Shown: positions 36,511 to 43,465 of the stretch, one piece after another | Numbering within the stretch: the first letter of the stretch is position 1 | Layout of the letters: every line of letters begins with the position of its first letter | From: Chitinophagaceae bacterium | GTDB lineage: Bacteria; Bacteroidota; Bacteroidia; Chitinophagales; Chitinophagaceae | DNA: 64,000 bases | Direction of reading: 5' to 3' | Assembly (NCBI GenBank): GCA_017307755.1 | Contig: JAFKGQ010000003.1 | Span: 62,001 to 126,000, forward strand | The notes under the pieces: generated by a model | What the model saw: the letters and a program-made list of their open reading frames with translations, nothing else | Database searches by the model: none | What the model was told of the DNA's origin: nothing | Program-made: the position numbers and the translations under genes

Positions 36511-37088
36511 ATCAACAGATATCCGGCCAGGGACGTAATCTTACCACCGCCATTATCATCGTCAGTATTGCCATTCCCGCTGCCGTCGCTTTTCTGATTC
36601 TGGTGCCGCAAGTAAAAATAGATTTTGGTTTCAATACGCATTTCCTGCCGCTGGTGCATGCTATCCTGAACTCCAGTACGGCTATCCTCCTGCTGGCCAG
36701 TCTGTATTTTATCCGCAATGGGAATATAAAGGCGCATAAACGGGCAAACCTTACCGCCGTCGTGCTTAGCAGCATCTTTCTCGTTTCCTATGTGATCTAT
36801 CATTCTTCCAATCCGTCCACACTCTACGGTGACGTGAACCATGACGGGGTGGTCAGTGCGGAGGAAAAAGCACAGGCAGGATCTTTACGGTATGTTTATT
36901 ATTTTATCCTCAGCAGTCATATTATCCTTTCCGGCATTATCATCCCCCTCGTGCTGTTTACTTTGCAGCGGGCATTCCAGGAGAGGTTCGACAAGCACCG
37001 CCGCCTTGCAAGGATCACCTGGCCAGCCTGGTTTTACGTGGCCGTCACAGGTGTGGTGGTTTATTTAATGATCAGTAAGTATTATTAG
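36507..37088 (+). CDS. DUF420 (CtaM-like) membrane protein with an EF-hand-like loop
   Basis: 193 residues, five membrane helices, with the DUF420 His pattern (NTHFLPLVHAILN, YVIYHSSNP, LSSHIILSGIIIPL). The Gram-positive relative CtaM/YozB is needed for assembly of aa3 oxidase, which fits the place directly after SCO. Residues 109-120 read DVNHDGVVSAEE, which fits the 12-residue EF-hand calcium loop (D1, N3, D5, G6, V8, S9, E12) and lies in the loop between the third and fourth helices. The 3' end overlaps the end of the opposite-strand ATL gene by four bases. Confidence 0.88.
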   Translation: MNQQISGQGRNLTTAIIIVSIAIPAAVAFLILVPQVKIDFGFNTHFLPLVHAILNSSTAILLLASLYFIRNGNIKAHKRANLTAVVLSSIFLVSYVIYHSSNPSTLYGDVNHDGVVSAEEKAQAGSLRYVYYFILSSHIILSGIIIPLVLFTLQRAFQERFDKHRRLARITWPAWFYVAVTGVVVYLMISKYY

Positions 37089-37498
37089 AGTTCCCTTGAT
37101 GGGTCCCAGAAAAGACGGGCAAAATCCACGACCTGGTTGTCCTTTATTTTGATGCCTTCTTTTTCCAGTAGTTTTTGCATCCTTTCCGGGGGATTGTAAT
37201 GATGGCGCCCTGTCAGCAGACCGGTGCGATTGACAACGCGATGGGCGGGGACGGGGTTTTCGACCAGATGCCCGCTGATCATAGCCCATCCAACCATACG
37301 GGCGGAGCCACGGGCGCCCAGGGCGGCGGCGATGGCGCCATAGGTGGTGACGCGGCCTTTTGGTATCTGACGGGCGACGGCATGCACCAGCTCGAAGAAA
37401 TTGTCATCCTTCTCGCCGGAGGGGCGGACGGTGGTGAGCTTTTCGCGGATGGGTGTGCGAGAGCGGCCAGCCGGCTTTTTGGGGGAGGGCTTACTCAT
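37085..37498 (-). CDS. Alkyltransferase-like protein (ATL), MGMT fold without catalytic Cys
   Basis: 137 residues of the Ada/MGMT C-terminal DNA-binding domain. It includes RVTTYGAIAAALG (helix-turn-helix), ARMVGWAM (Arg finger at about R67) and NPVPAHRVV. In O6-alkylguanine transferases the last motif is PCHRV; here the Cys is Ala85. Such ATL proteins bind O6-alkylguanine and flag it for nucleotide excision repair instead of removing the alkyl group. The first ~30 residues are basic and low-complexity. The start overlaps the end of the FtsX-like permease gene by 8 nt, so the two are probably cotranscribed although functionally unrelated. Confidence 0.9.
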   Translation of the reverse strand: MSKPSPKKPAGRSRTPIREKLTTVRPSGEKDDNFFELVHAVARQIPKGRVTTYGAIAAALGARGSARMVGWAMISGHLVENPVPAHRVVNRTGLLTGRHHYNPPERMQKLLEKEGIKIKDNQVVDFARLFWDPSREL

Positions 37499-39902
37499 TT
37501 CTCAAACTCTTAACGGGGTTTGCCGCTGCTGCGCGGATAGCCTGGATGCTTATTGTTGCAAATGCGATCAATATTGTTATGACAGATGCAGCTATAAACA
37601 GATACCAACTGATGTTAACTCTATAAGCAAAGTCCTGTAGCCAATGGTGCATAAAATACCACGTAATGGGAGATGCGATCACGATAGCTATCATTACCAG
37701 CCGCAGCAAATCCGATGAAAGCATGGTAGTTATATTCAAAACGGAAGCGCCCAGCACTTTCCGGATGCCGATTTCCTTTGTCCGCTGAGATACTATATAA
37801 GCCATCAACCCCAATAAACCAAGACAGGTCACCAGGATGCCAGTTCCGCAGAAAAGAGACATTAGCTTGCCCAGTCGTTGCTCCGTGCGATATAAGGAGT
37901 CATATTCTTCATCCAGAAAAGAATAATTGAATGGTCGTGCGGGAGCTGAAGCATGCCATTCATTTTCGATCTTCTGAAGTACGGAGGATAACCTGCCTGG
38001 CCCTATGCGCAACAAGATACTCCCAAAGTATTGGGGGTTATTGAACAACACGATGGGCTGGATCATATCGTGCATGGAGCTGGTGTGGAAATCCTTTACC
38101 ACCCCCACGATAGCCCCTGACCCTGTCAGACCGAGGATCACTTGTTTACCGAGCGCCTCATCCGGCTTTAGCCTATAATGACGAAGAAAGGCTTCATTAA
38201 CTATAAACTCATTTACAGTGCTGTCCTTTTTTATCTTTATCGGGTCAAAATTTCTTCCGGCGATTAAAGGAATGCCAAGGGTGGTCAGATAATGCTGATT
38301 GCCCGCAATGCCTCCTACTACGTTCCAATCATCGTCCGATGTAGGATGCTCTTTTATGGAAAACCCATTCCCTACGACTGTCTCAAAGGGCGAACGCCAT
38401 GTTTGCGCTACATCCTGCACACCGCTGATGTTACTGAGATTGGTAGCGAATGCATCCATTTTTTTATAGATATCTGCGTTCCCATGAATGATCAGGACAT
38501 GGTCTTTATCGAAGCCTAATTTTTTGGACTGCATAAATTCCAGCTGAGAGCGGACTATGATCGTCCCCAGGATCAATGCAACAGAAATAGTGAACTGAAG
38601 GATCACGAGTCCTTTTCTTACCGACACACCGGAACTCCTGGTTTTTGCAAAATCTCCTTTTAATGTATCTACCGGCTTGAACCTTGCAAGCACCAATGCA
38701 GGGTAAAATCCCGCAAGCAATGAAACCAGGAGCGTCCCCGTTATGATATAAGGTAAGAAGCCTCTGTCCAATATCCTGAAAGGAATTTGTTTCCCCAATA
38801 AATTATTCAGATAAGGCAATAATGCATTCACTGCCAGAACAGAAATAATCACCGCAACAAGGGTAAGCAGAAAAGTTTCCCCAATAAACTGTGTAAATAA
38901 TTGTGAAAAACCGGCTCCGATGGTCTTTCTGATACCTACTTCTTTTGCGCGAACCGATGCTTTAGCCGTTGAAAGATTTATATAATTCGCACAGGCAATC
39001 AAAAGTATCAGAATGGCAATGGTGATAAAGATCCGAATGTATTTAAAGTCGGTAATCACCAGTAAATTCTTGTAGTTAAATACCTGGGTATTGAAATGAA
39101 CGTCTTTCAGGGCCTCCAGTCTTAAATGGAGGGAGTTTTTTGATGCAGCTGTATTTTTGTCCGACACGGGGTTTACCCAGGCATCTATTTTTTTATACAA
39201 CGCTTCGACATTTGTTTTTGGTTTTAATAACAGAAAGGTTGTATAGTTGGGGTTGTTCCAGATCTCCTTTTTTTCAAGACTGTCAAACCCCGGATCACTA
39301 TAGAAGGAAGTAAGAAAGTCGAATGTGAAATGCGAGTTACCGGGTACATTTTCCATTACGGCAGCTACCACAAATTGTTTCTTATTATTGAACAATAGCA
39401 CCTGTCCGATGGGATCGCTCTTGCCAAAATATTTTTCAGCCATTGCTTTTGTGATCACCAGGTTATTCGGCTTACCCAGCGCTGTCTGGAGATCGCCGGC
39501 TACAGGTTTAAAGTCAAACACTTTGAAAAAACCAGGGTCGGCATAACAGAAATTCTTTTCATCAAAAAGGACATTGCCGTGACTTATGGTCCTTGGGGTC
39601 CATTCGGGAGAAAAGCGGGTCATGGCTTCTACTTCGGGAAACCTGCTTTTTAGCGCGGGACCAACAAACACCGGAACGGAGGGAGATACCATTTGATTTC
39701 CTCCCATTAATACGTCATAATTGACCCGATAGATGCGCTCCTTATATTTATTAAAACTGTCGAAACTCAATTCATATTTCACAAAAGAAAGGATGAGCAG
39801 GCAACAAGTGATCCCTATGCTTAGTCCGGCGATATTGGACACCGTATAGGATAAGTCTTTTTTTAGTGATCGGAATGCGATAAAAAGATTTTTTTTGAAC
39901 AT
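37491..39902 (-). CDS. MacB/FtsX-type ABC transporter permease
   Basis: 803 residues, starting MFKKNLFIAFRSLKKDLSY. Architecture: membrane helix (~20-40), periplasmic MacB_PCD domain (~45-240), three FtsX helices (~280-430), a second membrane/periplasmic unit (~440-680), and three last helices (~685-795) with GLMAYIVSQRTKEIGIRKVLGA. The double-length permease without an ATPase gene nearby is typical of Bacteroidota, where such proteins occur in paralogous clusters; the ATPase partner is probably elsewhere. The extension upstream to 40040 was rejected because it has no membrane topology matching the family. G+C is somewhat lower than the neighbours. Confidence 0.88.
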   Translation of the reverse strand: MFKKNLFIAFRSLKKDLSYTVSNIAGLSIGITCCLLILSFVKYELSFDSFNKYKERIYRVNYDVLMGGNQMVSPSVPVFVGPALKSRFPEVEAMTRFSPEWTPRTISHGNVLFDEKNFCYADPGFFKVFDFKPVAGDLQTALGKPNNLVITKAMAEKYFGKSDPIGQVLLFNNKKQFVVAAVMENVPGNSHFTFDFLTSFYSDPGFDSLEKKEIWNNPNYTTFLLLKPKTNVEALYKKIDAWVNPVSDKNTAASKNSLHLRLEALKDVHFNTQVFNYKNLLVITDFKYIRIFITIAILILLIACANYINLSTAKASVRAKEVGIRKTIGAGFSQLFTQFIGETFLLTLVAVIISVLAVNALLPYLNNLLGKQIPFRILDRGFLPYIITGTLLVSLLAGFYPALVLARFKPVDTLKGDFAKTRSSGVSVRKGLVILQFTISVALILGTIIVRSQLEFMQSKKLGFDKDHVLIIHGNADIYKKMDAFATNLSNISGVQDVAQTWRSPFETVVGNGFSIKEHPTSDDDWNVVGGIAGNQHYLTTLGIPLIAGRNFDPIKIKKDSTVNEFIVNEAFLRHYRLKPDEALGKQVILGLTGSGAIVGVVKDFHTSSMHDMIQPIVLFNNPQYFGSILLRIGPGRLSSVLQKIENEWHASAPARPFNYSFLDEEYDSLYRTEQRLGKLMSLFCGTGILVTCLGLLGLMAYIVSQRTKEIGIRKVLGASVLNITTMLSSDLLRLVMIAIVIASPITWYFMHHWLQDFAYRVNISWYLFIAASVITILIAFATISIQAIRAAAANPVKSLRNE

Positions 39903-40036
39903 AGCAGTTGCTTTAGCGGAGTATAAGACATATACAGGGCTAAAAAAATGCCAATCGCGCAACTTGTTTAAAATCAAATATTTGTATAGGGGCGAGAAAA
40001 TAAATAAGTACGGTTTTGATACAATCGATGTTCGAT

Positions 40037-40402
40037 TCAATAGAAGAAGGTTTCTGAAACGATCTTGCCATCCTTTACCCCAATGACGGCAATCTCCTCT
40101 GAAATTTCCCGCGGCTTGCCTTTATAGGTTACATCCCTTTGTAGGACGATACTAAAGAAATCACCCGCGACGAGCGGCTCGCTGGTATAGCGACTATGGA
40201 TCGCCTCGATCATGGTACGATGGGCATCAGCCTTTGCTTTTACGGCTGCTTTTCCCCGGGTGATGGTGTCGATACCGGCCGGTACGCCATGTTCAGACTC
40301 TTTGGATATGATGTTCTCGTCATGGAATGTCTCATGGATCTCGTTCCATTTGTTCTGGATGGCTAATTCGTAATAGCGGGCGGCGACTTGCTGTGTTGTC
40401 AT
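40037..40402 (-). CDS. SnoaL/NTF2-like protein
   Basis: 121 residues with the cone-shaped NTF2 pattern: N-terminal helix AARYYELAIQNKWNEIHETFHDENII, then strands ending in EEIAVIGVKDGKIVSETFFY. Such proteins bind small hydrophobic ligands or act as isomerases or hydrolases; no catalytic residues can be assigned. It stands alone between the permease and the DUF5522 gene. Confidence 0.75.
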   Translation of the reverse strand: MTTQQVAARYYELAIQNKWNEIHETFHDENIISKESEHGVPAGIDTITRGKAAVKAKADAHRTMIEAIHSRYTSEPLVAGDFFSIVLQRDVTYKGKPREISEEIAVIGVKDGKIVSETFFY

Positions 40403-40484
40403 AAACGTTTTTTTAGTGGTGACCTTTATATTGCGAAGATGGGGAGGTACCGTGACAACCCTATGTCAGGAGCTTTTTAACGGA

Positions 40485-40685
40485 TCATCCTTTTTCTGAC
40501 TTGTCCCTGTCTCGTTCTGCGAGCAATTTCGACCGGCGGGGCTCGGGCACGTTTTGGTATCCGAAAGGACAATGTCTGCACCCGTTGCCACAGCAATATC
40601 CTCTCTCCCGGTGATATTTTTCCGTGAGGACCATCAGGCCTTCAGCGTTGTAATAAAAGTCTATGCCTTCCTGCAGCTGTCTCAT
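40485..40685 (-). CDS. DUF5522 small cysteine-rich protein
   Basis: 66 residues. The core CCGNGCRHCPFGYQNVP has four Cys spaced for metal binding (C-C-x3-C-x2-C). It is preceded by VLTEKYHRERGY and followed by a basic tail. The family name DUF5522 is used on this pattern; the function is unknown. Its start overlaps the stop of trmB by four bases, so it is cotranscribed with and translationally coupled to that tRNA methylase. Confidence 0.8.
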   Translation of the reverse strand: MRQLQEGIDFYYNAEGLMVLTEKYHRERGYCCGNGCRHCPFGYQNVPEPRRSKLLAERDRDKSEKG

Positions 40686-41404
40686 AACCTCGCGATTTGA
40701 GGAGCATCGGGCTCCATCTCTCTTACTTTTTCCTGAAGGACTTCATCCAGTGAGGGTAAGGGTGTAGAGGGCAACGTGAAGAGGAGATAATGTATACGTC
40801 CGCTGTCAGCGATGTCGAGGCTTTCGTAATGCGTCTTTATTGTCAGCTCTTCCTTCATGGGACCTGCATGAATATCGTCCGAGCTTTCCAGGAGGGTAAG
40901 TCCGTACATGTCGATGACGAGGCGGGTGAAATTGTACAGGACGGGCGAATCCGTTTTCAGATGGATGCGTCCCCCCGGAACAAGGATCTGCTGGTACAGC
41001 CGGAGGAACTTGGGATGGGTGAGTCTTTTTCTGGCTTTGGATTTTCGCAGCTGTGGATCAGGGAAGGTAAGCCAGATCTCTTCCACTTCACCAGGCTGGA
41101 AATAGGTGGGGAGGCGATCGATCTGGGTGCGGAGGAAGGCTGCGTTGGTGATATTTCCCTGCAGACACTTTTTTGCGCCGACATAGATGCGATTGCCTTT
41201 GAGGTCCACGCCCAGGAAATTGCGCTGGGGGTACATGCCCGCCAGTCCAACGGTGTATTCGCCTTTACCGCAGGCCAGCTCGAGGGTGAGCGGGTGGTTG
41301 TTCTTAAAGAACCCGGCCCATTGTCCAGCCATGCCTTCCGGGTACTGAAGGACATTGGGAAAGTTCAGGATCGCTGCAAAACGGATCAGCTTTTTTTGGC
41401 CCAT
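40682..41404 (-). CDS. trmB: tRNA (guanine-N7-)-methyltransferase TrmB
   Basis: 240 residues. SAM-dependent enzyme that makes m7G46 in the variable loop of tRNAs. Motifs: SAM-binding LELACGKGEYTVGLA near residue 40; GVDLKGNRI; and the TrmB signature EEIWLTFPDPQLRKSKARKRL near 115. The exact -7 match TACCTTTG (41416-41409) lies just before the ATG, so the transcript could be nearly leaderless or translation may start a little downstream. Divergent from the ECF sigma gene. Confidence 0.93.
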   Translation of the reverse strand: MGQKKLIRFAAILNFPNVLQYPEGMAGQWAGFFKNNHPLTLELACGKGEYTVGLAGMYPQRNFLGVDLKGNRIYVGAKKCLQGNITNAAFLRTQIDRLPTYFQPGEVEEIWLTFPDPQLRKSKARKRLTHPKFLRLYQQILVPGGRIHLKTDSPVLYNFTRLVIDMYGLTLLESSDDIHAGPMKEELTIKTHYESLDIADSGRIHYLLFTLPSTPLPSLDEVLQEKVREMEPDAPQIARL

Positions 41405-41478
41405 GGGGCAAAGGTAAAAATTGTTTAATATTCCGATGCCGCCTTATCTGCGGAAAATGAATACTTTTAAGCCGCGAA

Positions 41479-42087
41479 ATGGAAGGTTTTTCTACATTGG
41501 AAGAAAGGGCTCTGTTATCCCGGGTAGCTGACGGCAATGAAAAGGCGTTCACACAACTGTTTGAGCGTTACTCAGATGTCGCCTATGGTTTTGCCATTTT
41601 CTATACCAAGACGGCCGAAAGCGCGGAGGAAGTAGTACAGGAGATCTTTCTGAAGCTATGGCTTAAGCGGGAAAAGCTCCGGGAGATACAAAGCTTCCCG
41701 GACCATCTCTTTATCATCACACGTAATCATATCATCGACTTTTTAAGGAAGCATCTGCGGGAAAAGAAATACCAGCAGCAGTTGATGCAACACTTCAGGG
41801 AAGTGTCGTTCACTCCCGAGCAGCAACTGATCTTCAAGGAGTCGGGAGAAATAGTCGAGAAGGCGGTGGCCATGCTGCCTCCGCAACAGCAAACGATCTA
41901 CCGGCTTCGACGGAATGAGGACATGCCGCTGGATGAGATCGCTTTTGCGATGAATCTTTCCAGGCTTACTGTCCGCAACCATCTCAATAAGGCGTTGGGC
42001 ACTATTCGCGCCTATCTCCGGGCGCATTCAGGAGAGCTTGTCTCGCTGCTGGCGTGGATAGCCGCTGTGGAGAAACTGCGTCGATAA
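41479..42087 (+). CDS. ECF-type RNA polymerase sigma factor (locus A)
   Basis: 202 residues. Region 2 (~20-90) has the EVVQEIFLKLW pattern; region 4 (~125-185) has LPPQQQTIYRLRRNEDMPLDEIAFAMNLSRLTVRNHLNKAL. It belongs to the Bacteroidota group of sigma factors paired with FecR anti-sigma proteins and SusC receptors. A possible -7 box, TACTTTTA, lies at 41462-41469. First gene of locus A. Confidence 0.93.
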   Translation: MEGFSTLEERALLSRVADGNEKAFTQLFERYSDVAYGFAIFYTKTAESAEEVVQEIFLKLWLKREKLREIQSFPDHLFIITRNHIIDFLRKHLREKKYQQQLMQHFREVSFTPEQQLIFKESGEIVEKAVAMLPPQQQTIYRLRRNEDMPLDEIAFAMNLSRLTVRNHLNKALGTIRAYLRAHSGELVSLLAWIAAVEKLRR

Positions 42088-42161
42088 TTTTTTATCCCCC
42101 ACTGGTACATGCGGCTTTTTGTTTCGTCTTTAATGGTCCAAACCGGATCCAAACAATCATT

Positions 42162-43316
42162 ATGTCGAGATTTCAAGAGTTATTAAATGGCTATCTGCGG
42201 GATTCGCTGAGTGAAAACGAGCTGCGGGAATTTTTTCAGCTTGCAGAAGAGAACGGGCTGCTGCCGGACGAGAGTATGATCCGGGAGCAGGGTTTTGACG
42301 AGCGGCATGAAGGGCTTACCGATGAAGCACAGCGGGAGAAGATGCTGTTGGCTATACGGATGCGGGCCGGCGCTCAGGAGCGCAGTACCCCGACATGGCG
42401 TTGGGTCGTGGCTGCGGCGGCCGTGGTTATGGCTGTGATGGCCGGGGCATACCTGTTGGGCAGCAAGGAGCGTAAGCCAGCCGTCGTCAAGGCGAAGGTA
42501 TATAAGAATGATGTGGCGCCGGGTGTCAATGGGGCTGTTCTCCGGCTGTCAGATGGCTCGGAGATCGTCCTGGACAGCGTGGGCAACGGAGAAGTGTCAC
42601 GCCAGGGGAATACAAAGGTGATCAAACAGACCGGCGGACAATTGGTGTACCAGGACGCGGGAAAGGGCGATGTGGTTTTGTACAATACGTTATCTACGGC
42701 AAAGGGAAAACAATTCAGGGTAGTTCTTCCCGATGGCACGAAAGTGTGGCTCAATGCCTATTCTTCTATTCATTATCCCACCAGCTTTACGGGTGAACAT
42801 CGCCTGGTGGAGATCACGGGAGAGGTATATTTCGAAGTGGCGGCCAATGCCGCGATGCCTTTTATCGTGAAAACTCACCGGGAAGAGGTCACAGTCCTGG
42901 GTACACAATTCAATATCAATTCGTATGAAGATGAGCCGGCTGAAAAAGCCACTTTGCTGGAAGGGGCGATCCAGATAAGCCGTGCCTCCGGCCAGGTGGT
43001 CCTTCGTCCCGGACAGCAGGCATCGATGGGCCCGTCTGCTGCCGGCATTGCGGTGGCCGAAGTAAATACGGAGGACGTGGTGGCCTGGAAGAACGGTTAT
43101 TTCCACTTTGACAATGCGGATATTCAAACGGTGATGCGGCAGCTGACCCGCTGGTATGATGTGGAGGTGAAATTTAATGGAGTGCCTCCGACGACGGGCG
43201 ATTTCAAGGGAGAGATCGGACGGAGTTTGACACTGGCCCAGGTGTTGAAGATCCTGGAGCAGACGAGGGTGCATTTCAGGATCGAGGAGGACAAGCGGAT
43301 CGTGATATTTCCATAA
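42162..43316 (+). CDS. FecR-family anti-sigma factor (locus A)
   Basis: 384 residues starting at MSRFQELLNGYLRDSLSE. The N-terminal cytoplasmic part (1-75) binds the sigma factor. A membrane helix follows (~78-98, WRWVVAAAAVVMAVMAGAYLL), then a periplasmic FecR domain (~170-270) and a C-terminal DUF4974 domain (~305-384, FDNADIQTVMRQLTRWYDVEVKFNG). It receives the signal from the N-terminal signalling (STN) domain of the SusC receptor and releases the sigma factor. The frame extends upstream to 42054 inside the sigma gene, but similarity begins at 42162. Confidence 0.93.
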   Translation: MSRFQELLNGYLRDSLSENELREFFQLAEENGLLPDESMIREQGFDERHEGLTDEAQREKMLLAIRMRAGAQERSTPTWRWVVAAAAVVMAVMAGAYLLGSKERKPAVVKAKVYKNDVAPGVNGAVLRLSDGSEIVLDSVGNGEVSRQGNTKVIKQTGGQLVYQDAGKGDVVLYNTLSTAKGKQFRVVLPDGTKVWLNAYSSIHYPTSFTGEHRLVEITGEVYFEVAANAAMPFIVKTHREEVTVLGTQFNINSYEDEPAEKATLLEGAIQISRASGQVVLRPGQQASMGPSAAGIAVAEVNTEDVVAWKNGYFHFDNADIQTVMRQLTRWYDVEVKFNGVPPTTGDFKGEIGRSLTLAQVLKILEQTRVHFRIEEDKRIVIFP

Positions 43317-43360
43317 GTCAGCGCATCCGGATAAAGAGCGTATCTAAGGTGACCCGGTAT

Positions 43361-43391
43361 AAAAAACCGCTCCGCGTACCAGGCGGAACGG
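43361..43391 (-). terminator. Rho-independent terminator opposing the operon, between fecR and susC (locus A)
   Basis: On the minus strand the stem CCGTTCCGC/GCGGAGCGG (43391-43383 with 43375-43367, nine pairs including one T-G wobble), a 7-nt loop, then six T (43366-43361). On the plus strand the same hairpin has a C-A mismatch and no T-tract, so it should not stop the operon. No minus-strand protein gene lies upstream, so it probably ends an antisense RNA. Confidence 0.6.
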
Positions 43392-43454
43392 CCAAATGGT
43401 CTGGGTTACCCGAATATAAAATCGAGAGAGATCTATTATCGTAAAACCCAAACA
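43361..43454 (-). ncRNA. Candidate antisense RNA over the susC leader (locus A)
   Basis: A -7 box TACTTTTG on the minus strand (43466-43459) matches TAnnTTTG exactly and overlaps the susC start codon; no TTG is seen at the -33 distance. Start near 43454 and end at the terminator 43391-43361 would give an RNA of about 95 nt complementary to the fecR-susC intergenic region and the susC ribosome site. Bacteroides fragilis DonS is a known antisense RNA in a comparable place. Confidence 0.4.
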
Positions 43455-43465
43455 CTGACAAAAGT

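Noticed and set aside
39903..40040. N-terminal extension of the FtsX-type permease (45 more residues)
   Set aside because: The added residues have no match to the family start, which is normally a short basic stretch before the first helix as at 39902.
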